From assembly GCF_020085105.1 (NCBI RefSeq), contig NC_058051.1:5444501-5508500 (forward strand): a stretch of DNA of 64,000 bases, given 5' to 3'. Position 1 is the first letter of the stretch. Every line of letters begins with the position of its first letter. This document shows, one piece after another, positions 23,422 through 33,794 of the stretch. Under the pieces are notes generated by a model. The model was given only the letters and a program-made list of their open reading frames with translations, was not told the origin of the DNA and made no database searches. Position numbers and translations under genes: made by a program. The stretch comes from Siniperca chuatsi (Eukaryota; Chordata; Actinopteri; Centrarchiformes; Sinipercidae).

Positions 23422-26400
23422 GTTGTTGGTGTTGTTTGGCTCCCTAGTGTGCGTGGGATGGAAGAGAGGCTGAGGAGTGTTTAGACAGGGTTCAAATGGT
23501 TTACAAACAGTGCGAATCACAGTCCTGTCACATGCCGAGAAAGCAAGGACCCCCCCCCAAACCATCACCGCCATAGTCTGGTAAAGACAGGAAACATCTG
23601 GAGAGGGAACGAAGGAGAAGACAAAAAGGAAGGAGTACAGAGGGGTTAATAAGTTCCCGTTAAAGTGATGATTCTTCTTTCGGACATTTACTCGACCAGA
23701 GCAGGGGTGTCAATCAACTAAATACACCAATTTTCTACATCTGCTGTCATTTGTCATCAAAACTTGAAAAGTACTTAGATGAATTCGAGGGTCCAAAATG
23801 TATCAGTTTTGATGACTATTTGTCAGGTTGAAGACAGATGACTAATAGATAGTCACAGTGGCAAAGTATTGAGAGTAGCAGCCCTTACCACACGTACAGT
23901 AAAAGGCCCTCCTACATACCAGAGCAGAGTTGCTCTGCTGTAAAAAAAATAAAAATAAAACTAATTTAAAGGAAAAGTTCGACATTTTGGGAAAAATTCT
24001 TCTTCACTGTCTTCCTGTGACATAGATGAGAAGATTGATACCACTCTCATGTCAGTACACTACATATGGAGTTATACCAGGCGATAGTTAGCTTAGCTTA
24101 GCATAAAGACTGGAAGCAGGGGGAAACAGCTAGCCTGGCTCTGTCCAAAGGTAACTAAATCCGCCTAACAACACCTCACTAATTAAGACATAATATCTCG
24201 TCTGTTTTGTGGTTTTACTGGAGGCCATGTGTTGGACTATTCCTGGACCGAGTGCAGTGACTTCCTAGAGTTGCTGTTTCCTTTTTCCAGTCTTTCTGCT
24301 GAGCCGAGCTAACCGGCTGCTTGCTCTAGCTTCATATTTAGCGTACAGATTGGAGAGTGGTATTGATCTTCTCATCTAACTCTCAGATCAGACTCGGTAT
24401 CAGCAGATACTCCATATTAAAGCATAATGATAAAAATGAAATGTGATCAGGACATCCCTACTTTTGACTGAGCCTTGTGACTTTTCAACAAGAATACATT
24501 TTTATAACAGTCACTTCAAATAGAGGCTCTTGCTCACAGGCCCTTAGCCCTTGGCCCCGGAGCCTCTGACCGGGAGGCCGGTCCAACAATCTATCCATTG
24601 TCATCAGGGTTACAGTATCTTCACTTAAGCCATTCTAGGGACTAAAAGTCAGGATATCACGACCTTTGCTGTTTAGATGATGACCATTCCTTTTTTATTT
24701 TTATTCCTACGACTTTATGGGAGTGTAATACTAAATCATGTACCCCTTTAACAATGCTACAGAGCTACAGGGATGGTTGGTTGGTTTCCCTGTCAAAGCT
24801 TAACGGCACACTTCAACCACAATTTAAAAGAACACACATTTTTAACATTATCAGATTGATATTATTATCAGCCCTCATCTTCATGCAACATGTTTTACCC
24901 TTTAAATTTCCATCTCCAGCAGTTCTGAGACTCCTGACATTTGGGTGGGCTTTCCATTTAATCAGTGCATAACAGATCCCACAGCAGTCCCAGTTGTACT
25001 GGTCCAGCTGTACTTTAAGAGGCTGCCAGTGGTCACACATGTTTTCTCAAAGGAGACAGGACATGCAAAACACAAGCTGCTGACCCAACTCAAAGACGTT
25101 TCAGTCCGTCACAACACTGAATGGCCATTACAGACTGAATGAAACATCCAGAAAGAGCATCAAAAATCCTAAATGGCACAGGAAGCTCTCAGCTGCATCC
25201 TGTTTCAGCAGTCTGAACAAGTTCACAAGGTCTCACTCTCAGCGTTTTATTGTATCCCCCAAGAGCCATAAAAGCAGTGAAGTCACACGAATCACGTAAG
25301 ACCACATTCCTACGATGCTCTTTGACTTAACACGTAACAACGCAATTTCATTGCTTGAAATCTTCATTCATGTTTCTGGTCTTGCTAATGCAGTTGTTAT
25401 GGCTGAAAATCAGTCTTCCTTCATTGTTCTGTTTTTTTGTTGTTATTCAGATATGTGTGTGTGAAACATTTTTAATGTTTATGGTACTGACCAGATTACG
25501 TTTTTGGGAAGGATACCTGCTGGACGTCAGGGAGATGCACAACATAGTGACTGATCAACCTCTCTGTTTACAAGTAGTATCCTGGTTATGATTGGGGTTT
25601 TGGAGTATCCTGGTGATGTATTGTGCATGTAAACTTATCCTGGTTTTGAGAAACCCGGATATGCTACTTGGAGTACTCCTATAGAAACCATTATACTGTG
25701 GCATGTAAACACCTTATCCAGGTTTCTGAACATTCTTTGTTGGTACAGAACATAGTGGCTGAGATGGTGAGAAATCAAGACAGAACTGTACACAGATGAT
25801 CATAAACCTGGATACTGTTAGAATCATGTATACAGAGAAATTAATAACCAGGTTGCTCATGTTCCACGTCATCATCATCAACAGTTTTCTAAGAAGTTCA
25901 AATTCCCTTTTCATGTGGTCTTTAAATGTCAGGTCAAATGCCTAAATAATCTTGCTTGCATCATTTTCATTTGTTTTTTTGCTAGAAATATTATAAGGAA
26001 AACTGAATCAGATCATAAATCTGAACACAAAATTGCAAAAGCCACATTGAAGTGGTCCACATCTGCAGGTCTACACAGTTCACTCATTAGTCATAAACTT
26101 AAATTTCTGACATACATAACAATTAGTACAAGTTTTTGTTCCTGGACTTCCATTTCATTCCATTTCAGACATGCTGGGTGACCCTCTGGGCTACCCCCTG
26201 CAGGACCCTGACCTCCAGCTGCTCCCTTACAGCCAACAACAGTACAGCACCGCCAACCTGCCCTTCTCCCTCTATGGCTCTCCGCCCTCCTCCACCTCGT
26301 CTCCCTCCTCTTCTTCTTCCTCCTCACAGCCCTGCCATCCTCTGTACCACTACAGCCCTCATTGCCTGGAGGCCCCCTGTGAGCCCAGCCCCGAGCCCCA

Positions 26401-29400
26401 CTGCGGGGGCCTGGCTCAGGGGCTCGGAGCAGTAGGACTGCCGCTGGGGCGGAGGACACGGGTAGGGTCGGGAGGGAAGAGCAGAGGTCAGGACGAGCTG
26501 TGTGTGGTGTGTGGAGATAAAGCATCAGGGTATCACTACAATGCTCTTACCTGCGAGGGATGCAAAGGTATTTCTCACTTTTCACTTTTGTATTCTATCT
26601 TTTTATTCTTTTCTCCAATGCTGTATAGTTGTATTCTGAAAGCTAATCTAGTAAGATTTTGTTTCAACCTCACCTGGTCCTTCTTTTCCCTTCTTTACCT
26701 GGATGCTGTAGGTTTTTTTAGGCGTAGTGTGACTAAAAAGGCTGTGTATCACTGTAAGAGTGGCGGTAGCTGTGAAATGGACATGTACATGAGGAGGAAG
26801 TGCCAAGACTGCCGACTGAGGAAGTGCCGCGCTGTGGGAATGCTGGCTGAGTGTAAGTGACCTCTACTATACTTCAACGACATGAAATTAAATGTAAAAC
26901 ATCATGTAATAAATGAAAATGATTGATGAGAGTAATTAATACCTCCTAAAATAAAATTCATTTAACTGATCTGGCTGGTTTGTTGTGAGTCTGAAAATGC
27001 ATATTTTTTCTTAGGCCTTCTGACAGAGGTGCAGTGCCAGTCCAAACGACTAAGGAAAGGAGGTAAAGATAGAAGACAGGAGGAAGAGGAAAACACAGAC
27101 AGTAGAAGGGTCAGCTCTACTAGCAGGCCACCTGGACAGGTACTATAAAGCAGGACTGACTTAGTCTGTTCTTGATTGGATGGCAGATGGCAGCTTTTTT
27201 AGCCATGCTAGTGGCATGGCCCCGATGATTGCAATGCTGGTCTTTTAGTTGGCCCACAATTCTGGTCCAGACTGAAATGTCTCAACAAGTATTGATTGCC
27301 ATGAAATTCTGTACAGATATTCATGGTCCCCAGAGGATGAATCCCACCGACTTTGATGATCCCCTGACCTTTCCTGTATGGCCAATATGACGTTGATGTT
27401 TTAGTTTTTTAGTGAAATGTCTCAGCCTCAGCTGTACTTTGTATTTAGTGCTAATTAGCAAATATTAGCATGCTAACACACTAAACTAAGATGGTGAACA
27501 TGGTAAACACTATTCCTGCTTAGTGTCAGCCATGTTACCATTGTAATTGTGAGCATGTTAGCATGTTGACGCATTTAGCTCAAGGTACCACTGCGCTGAA
27601 GTACAGCCTCACAGAGCCGTTAGCATGGCTGTAGACTCTTAGTCTTGTCTGGAGATTGTTGATTGTATAGTTGTTTAGTTTGAATGTTGGGTTGAAGGAT
27701 GCTGCCGTGATAGCGCTTTAAATTTATTAAATGCTTGGTTGGTCAGTTGGTTGTATGATTGACTGTTATTGACTGCAATTTGGATAAAATCCAATTTCAT
27801 GGTACATGCAATTTTATTTTGCCATATTAATATATATTGTGATATACTACATTTTGTTTTTGGACAAAACAGCTACATGGGAATGTTTGTTTTAGACTAA
27901 TCTAGCAAATTAGATACCTGGCAAATCTAATAGTGCCACGAAGCAGTCCTGCTCATTGATTTGTAACATTGCCCACAATGCCCTAATACACTTTTACACA
28001 TTTTATAGACATACAAATTTATATCGTTTTATGGTATAGTGTCATATCGCCCAACTCCTATTGGTTGAACAATTAGATCACACTGATGATAGGTTGGATT
28101 CGTTAATCCACTGGTTATATGGGTTGTTTGTTTTTATGATGTGATAGGGTGGTTGGCTCTTTTTAAAAAAAATGTTTCTGTTAAATGGTTTGGTTGATTG
28201 TTTGTTGAATGGTTGGTTGGCTGGTGACCACGTGGTTGGTTGATGGTTCAGAACACAGAGGATTTGATTAGTGAAATGGTCAACATGTTGTTTTGTTGGT
28301 TGGTTGGGTGCTTGGCTAGTTAGATCCTTGGGTGGTTTGTTGGATGGTTGGTCATTTTGTGGTTTGGTTTTTGGCTCGTTAATTGGATGGTTGGATAAAT
28401 GATTAGCTGTGTAGCTGGTTGGATGATTAAACAAAACCATATAAGACCAGTGTAAACTCTCCTCCCCCTGCGGTGGTCAAATTCACACAACATTTATCTT
28501 TCATCTTAATGCACTTTCTGTCCTGTAGTTTTAACATGGGGAAATTATATCATAATCTTGATACTAGTTTAACCTTGTGTTGATTGATTTGTTGAGTCTC
28601 TGTAATTAATATTATAAAGAGTACGGTCTAGACCTGCTATATAGGAAAAGTGCAATGAGATAACTTCTGTTATGAATTGGCGCTATATAAATAAAATTGA
28701 ATTGAATTGAACATCCATCTGCACCAGGCTTCGTCTGCCAGTTTAACCCGAGAACAGAAGTACATTGTGGACAGGATGGTGGAGGCCCATCGACTGTACA
28801 GAGCACAGGACAGCAGCCATTGCAGGGTAGGTCACAGTGTGGAAACACTAGTTGTACTTTCAAACCAGAGTTACATTTTTTATGTTGCCCTCTTGGTTTC
28901 TTGTGTTTGTTCAGTTGTTTGAGTGGCCATGTACAGAAGAAGGGGAGGGCTTGTCTGATGTTGCATCGCCCCAATTACAAAGACTGCTACAGTTTGCCAG
29001 GACAGTGCCAGGTAAGACGGGAATGTATACCCTCAGAATCTCTAATCTGCTTTCTGCTGTGTTCACTTGAGAAAGAAATATAGAATCTAATAAAGGGAAA
29101 ATATGATCAAATTACAAGGAAATTTAAAGGAGAGGTGCTATCTGTTGCTCTGTGGCACTCTCCTACAGTATGTTGAGATGAAGTAGCCCTTGTAGCTGAA
29201 GCCCTGCACTGAGTTTTTAGCCTTGCTCTATAGATGGCTCTAGGGATGGCAATGTTGCCCTATTGGTCCACCACTTTGGTCCAGACTGAAATATCCCAAC
29301 AATCATTGGATGAATTGCAATGATAATTGGTAGCCTACACACACTTTTTTTCCCTTCAGGATGAATTGTAATAACTTTGGGGATTCTCTGACTTTTTATC

Positions 29401-32096
29401 TAGCCCCACCTTCAGGTCAAAATTTTAATTTGTACAATACTTCCATCAGCCTCAGCTGTACTTTGTGCTTATTGCTAATTACCAAATTTTAGCATGCTAG
29501 CACGCTTTCCTAACATGGTGAACATAGTAAACCCCACAGAGCCACTGGTATGAATGGCTTTAGACTCTAGTGTGTTTCACTGATCATGTCAGAAATGACC
29601 AGTGACCTCTTAAAATGCTTTGCATTAGGATTTTAAAACCAGTAGTGCCAGTATAATCAATACTAAGCTACTATGAAGTTCCTGCAACTCTCATTTCCCA
29701 TAATTTCCTATCTGGGCACTATAGGTTTTAGCAAATGCTATTCAAACAGGACTAAATAGTGCAGAGAGATTATATTTATCTGCTGATTTGGTGCTCTAAT
29801 GATTATTTACGGCACCAGGGCTGTGTATGATGGATTGGCGTGAAATTAAAAACAGTTTAGCCATGTTTATGATAATGAAGGAACATGTCACCCAGTGCAA
29901 CAGTGTGGCTAATTGATGTGTTTTAATGGTTTTTCAACAATGGATGTCTATGGTACAGAGGAATAAGTTATATCAGACTTTGGCAACACATACAACATTT
30001 GTCAGTAGGATCAATTCATTGTTGTTTTTGATCTTTTCATGGGATTTTTGACAGTAAGAAAAATATCCTTTAAATATGGATATTTTGACAAGATTTCTGG
30101 GGACTAAAAAGAGCAAAAACAGATGACTGCAAGGAAACAATGAATGGATGATTTGTCTGTTTTTTTTGGTCATGAAATTAAAATGGTTCATCCCATATGG
30201 AATTCCATGGCGCATGATAATACCACACATTAATAAGGACTTCCAAGGAAGTACATACTGCCATCCATCATCACAGCCATTGTGTTGAGAGAATGATAAC
30301 GTGATTAAAACATGTAAATACAAAGCAGAGCCTCATCAAATTCGGTAATTTAAAGGTGGGGTATGCGATTCTAATCCAATACGCGTCTTTTTGTCAAATT
30401 TAGCAAATATCTCCTCACGGCCCGCTAGCTGTCCGTTCTGTGTGTGCACTGAAAAAAAATCTGGTGTTTGTACACAGCCCTGGCTCTGTAAATGGGAAAC
30501 ATACAAAGTGGCTCGGACCGAGCCACACAACACTATTCCAGCCATGATTTATGTGTCCGGTAACGTTAAATGACTTGCCCACGGACATTCAGCTTACTTT
30601 CTAGTTTGCCAAGATATGCTGTTGTTGTTGTGATGTTAGCCATGGTAGCAGGAGAGTTGTGAGTATCGCTGTCTGGAGCTGCTGTGCTGGCTCTGGGAAA
30701 CCGTCTCGTCCTCTCTGGCTGTTAGCTTCACAGCAGCAACTGTAGGGACAGTTTGCTAACCCACAACCTAGCTAACGCTAGTTACATTACTTGCTGTGTC
30801 GTTGTTCGCTTTATATCATGGTATTTGTTATGATATTGGATTTCTCCAGAAACACATTTCACTCATAGGAAATCCTGAAAAAATCAAATAAACAAATGCT
30901 GTATATAAAAACAAATAATGATGTTCCCGTCACAGGTTTTGACCTCCTGGATTTTTCAGACCAGCGCTCTCTCTTGTCTGTCTCTTCACTGGAGGTCATG
31001 TTCCTGCTCTCAGCTCAGCAGTTCTCCCACAACCCAACAAGCCCCAGTCCAGGTGAATAAACCAACAGACAGGCATTTATGAACCATACTTGCATTTGAG
31101 TCGGTATGAAGCAAGTTCAGTCTGATATTTAGTAAAAAAAAAATTGTTTCTTTTTCACTATTATCAGCCCTGCAGCTTTTCAGTATGTCAACACACAACT
31201 GGCTGAGAAATGTAGAGTCAAAGGAAAGCAGCCACAGTAGGACATTGGTCAGCTCAGGTGAATCCAGACATGCACTCGCTCAGAGAATATATAAGAGCTT
31301 ACACGCTTTGAAAAAAAATAGTTAAAGATATTTCACATAAAAATTAACAATTTCCTATTTGCTGGTGTGAACAGGAGGCAGTGAGGATCTCTTCGGGCCA
31401 GTGCTCAACTTCTTCCACAGCATGGAAATGCTGCGGGTGACGGAGGCTGAATACACCCTCCTCACTGCTACAGCTCTGCTCTGCTCAGGTCAGACCAGGA
31501 ATCTATGCTCTCTAATTTGTGGATGTTTGGTCTGAAATAATCCAATCAGCTGTCAAGTCAAGACATGTCGATGCTCTATTCAACTGTAAAAAAAATCATT
31601 AGCTCTTCAGCAGGTTGTGATAGTAAAACGACGCCTCTGAATGATTCACTCAGTCTGTCTCACAGGGTCTGACTATAGACATTATCAAGGCTTAAAATGG
31701 CTTTGCTGCTTTCATGCTCTGTAGGGGTTTTCAAAGTCTGACAACTGCTCCCCCCCATGCAACACAGTTGACGTTTCCATACATTAGGTGTTTGGCAACT
31801 TGAATGTGGCAGTCCATGTTTGGATATAAACACAAAGAAACTCAAGATCTCATCTATGTTTTAGTGTTATGAACCTGTCTCTCTGTCCTGTAGACCGTGC
31901 ATCCCTGCAGGCAGCCAGCTGTGTTGAGAAAATGCAAGAACTGATCCTGGACATGCTGTCCAGGGTGTGTGGGGCTCATGTTGGAGCTGCGTGCGGGAGA
32001 CCTCAGCGGTTTGGCCGCCTGCTGGGCAGACTGACGGAGTTGCGAACCCTCCGTCACAACTACCTCCTCCTGACGAGACAGCAGCTTGGACACTGA
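21671..32096 (+). CDS. nr1h5: FXR-beta-like nuclear receptor NR1H5, lacking helix 12
   Basis: Ten coding exons join in phase: 21671-21767, 26169-26567, 26712-26852, 27015-27139, 28728-28826, 28915-29011, 30936-31052, 31168-31257, 31375-31488 and 31894-32096, giving 493 residues. A serine-rich N-terminal region precedes a two-zinc-finger DNA-binding domain (about residues 144-209) with P-box CEGCKG and the FXR-typical [17 protein letters not shown]. The ligand-binding domain (about 255-493) keeps the nuclear receptor signature ([15 protein letters not shown]) and the FXR helix 10 block GRLTELRT. Oddities: the protein stops 15 residues after GRLTELRT, where FXR continues about 30 and ends in the AF-2 helix; the charge-clamp lysines of helices 3 and 4 are Arg and Ser; FXR's ligand-contacting Arg in MFLRSAE is Leu. 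NR1H5 is preferred over NR1H4 because of this divergence; LXR is excluded by the DNA-binding domain. Confidence 0.9.
22261..22687 (+). repeat. MITE, CACCCAAATTA family, in nr1h5 intron 1
   Basis: Left end AAAGGGTTAGTTCACCCAAA and right end TTTGGGTGAACTGACCCTTT (allowing one mismatch) are inverted repeats; about 427 bases, non-coding. It is related to the truncated copy at 1122-1325. Confidence 0.75.
23371..23418. repeat. (TG)n microsatellite in nr1h5 intron 1
   Basis: A TG dinucleotide array of about 48 bases. Confidence 0.95.
23970..24390 (+). repeat. TTAA-type MITE, right-truncated, in nr1h5 intron 1
   Basis: It starts after a TTAA with AGGAAAAGTTCGACATTTTG and carries GTTAGCTTAGCTTAGCATAA and GGCTCTGTCCAAAGG, typical of a very abundant teleost MITE. 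The right inverted repeat is missing. The inverse, also partial copy is at 13205-13600. Confidence 0.7.
25555..25745. repeat. Probable short DNA transposon remnant in nr1h5 intron 1
   Basis: Words such as GCATGTAAACACCTTATCC and GCATGTAAACTTATCCTGG repeat in direct and near-inverted form, a pattern I associate with fish MITEs. Borders and class are uncertain. Confidence 0.35.
27190..27660 (+). repeat. Interspersed repeat, GCTAACATGCTAAACTAAG family, copy 2 (nr1h5 intron 4)
   Basis: Starts TTTAGCCATGCTAGTGGCAT and ends near GACTCTTAGTCTTGTCT, co-linear with the copy at 18905-19590 but shorter, with fewer internal units. Confidence 0.7.
28030..28435 (+). repeat. Degenerate TTGG-rich minisatellite (nr1h5 intron 4)
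   Basis: Diverged units around TGGTTGGTTGG and TGGATGGTTGG repeat over about 400 bases. The long antisense frame across it encodes only Pro/Asn/Gln-rich low-complexity sequence and is not a gene. Confidence 0.65.
28600..28712 (+). mobile_element. L2-like retrotransposon tail next to nr1h5 exon 5
   Basis: GGCGCTATATAAATAAAATT ending in repeated GAATT units is the stem-loop tail typical of fish L2-type LINEs and their SINEs. It ends about 15 bases before the acceptor of exon 5 (28728), so the insertion sits in the branch-point and pyrimidine-tract region. Confidence 0.55.
29165..29575 (+). repeat. Interspersed repeat, GCTAACATGCTAAACTAAG family, copy 3 (nr1h5 intron 6)
   Basis: Shares GGTCCAGACTGAAAT, GCTGTACTTTGTGC and the ending GACTCTAGTGTGTTTC with the other two copies; more degenerate and missing part of the right end. 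Confidence 0.6.
30354..30851 (-). mobile_element. TTAA-type MITE (piggyBac-like), second copy, inverted (nr1h5 intron 6)
   Basis: This is the inverse of the element at 14928-15432 and is highly similar along nearly its full length. The left end is preceded by TTAA (30350-30353). The right end stops at TTTCTCCAGAA without the last roughly 16 bases of the inverted repeat, so this copy is terminally truncated. Confidence 0.8.
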
Positions 32097-32495
32097 CAGA
32101 AATGGTGAAAACCACCACTATCATCTCTGGGGAGTTTCATGTTTGAATTTAAGGACTAGATGGTTCTGTATGAGCTGAGAAATTGCGCAAAAACATTTTA
32201 GAAATGCAAGCTTTTCACCTGATATTGATCAGATTGTGTTGGATTCTTTGGTCTCAGTTTTTGAAAATCACACAAATCTTTCACCATCTTTTCAGCTGAC
32301 TTCAGTTCATTCAGACCTGCAGTCATTATTGAATTTTAGCTTATGATGGGACTGAAATGTGTTTGTGGACTGCTGCATTTTAATGGGACAAAAGATATGT
32401 TTTAGGTCTTTTTATAACTGTTGTATACAGCTAACATGTAACAGTACTTTTCACTATGCTGAGTAATGTTAAAATAAAATGAAAAATTAAGACTG
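32097..32495 (+). terminator. nr1h5: nr1h5 3'UTR and poly(A) signal
   Basis: A short 3'UTR leads to AATAAA at 32473-32478. Just after the stop the old frame reads a Lys-x2-Pro-Pro-Leu pattern beyond a second stop, weakly reminiscent of the lost helix 12 region. Confidence 0.7.
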
Positions 32496-33794
32496 TGTAA
32501 TGAATTTTTTTCATTGGAAAAAAATGAATGACTAAATGGACTTCACTGTCACCACGCCTGTTAACTCTTCCAGAGATTTGAGCTAATGGTCTGCATCCTT
32601 GCTTGCAAAGCAAATAAATGTCCTCCAACCAAGTGATTATTAAATAATACTTGAATGAGAACTGATCTCGCCTTTGGTTTAAAAAAAACAAAAAAAAACC
32701 CAAAACACAAAACAGCAGTTAATTATTCAAAAAGGTTTTTAATAGAGCATTTCTTTCCCAAAATTAGGAAATACTGGTTCAGACAAAATATTTTGTGAGC
32801 AGGTAAAATATGCAGGTAGTACAAGCTTATAAAGGTGTATTTTTCCATTTGATAAAATGGGGCTCTCGACAATAAATAGAATCTTCTTGGGGTCAACAGT
32901 GAATGATGGCGGTTGGTCTTGAGTAAAATCATCAACATCAAACCAACCGTGTGAACTCATTTGTTAAAATCTTGGCTGCATGTTTTTAAAACACTCCATT
33001 TGTTTTAAATAAGAATTAATTCTCAACTTTAACCAATATAGCTTTATTTCTATAGTTCTGTCTTCCATAAATAAATTATTTCTCTCCGTATCAAAAAGAG
33101 AATTCAAATATAAAGAACACTGGCTCATTGTGTTGTAAGCAAGTCAGGAATTATTTTATCTCCACAAATACACACAGCCTCACTTTGCCCTTTGTGGATT
33201 GATTGAAATACGCATTTCAAAACAGCAACATTAAATTAAATTGGGTTTGATAATACACATACATATGTACACAAAGTATGCCTTTATATTATACAAGTGT
33301 CTTTGTAAAAGATTAAAATGTAAAAAGCTATTGTATAAAAGATGGCAGTGATCCATTCATACGTCATCTGCATTTCATATAAATATGGCAAATCTCTTTT
33401 CTGACAATTTCATTCCTTGGCAGTAGCATTATACAAAATAGAGGGGAATTCTTTTACATTTGATCCAGACACACAGCTTGAACACATCCAGGTGGAGTAA
33501 GCAGATCCCTCAATACACCCCTGAACAGGGAACTAGCGCTTACTGACTGCAGCAACACGGGACCTAAAGGTAACTTCATCCACAACAATGACACAAAGGC
33601 AAACACCACTGCTCTGTGTGTCAGACACTAGTGGTTTGGTAATGAACTTCAGTTCAGGACTCGGTGCTGCCACAGCAACCTCTTCAGACCACAGTGTGAA
33701 TACAAATTCAACTTGCAGTAGGACTCTGCCCACCTGCTCCTTTAAGACCAAAGAGAAATGCATAGTGGCTGACTGTGGCGCTCACAGTCGCCCT
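32496..33794 (-). terminator. brpf3: brpf3 3'UTR and convergent gene end
   Basis: On the minus strand AATAAA occurs at 33043-33048 (plus-strand TTTATT), about 750 bases after the brpf3 stop. nr1h5 ends from the other side near 32495, leaving roughly 0.5 kb between the two signals. No other feature was seen here. Confidence 0.5.

Noticed and set aside
26091-26525. A 144-codon minus-strand frame
   Set aside because: It is antisense to nr1h5 exon 2; its Arg/Gly/Pro-rich composition is a by-product of GC-rich, serine- and proline-rich coding on the other strand.
28078-28440. A 120-codon minus-strand frame rich in Asn, Pro and Gln
   Set aside because: It is low-complexity translation of a TTGG-rich minisatellite in an nr1h5 intron.
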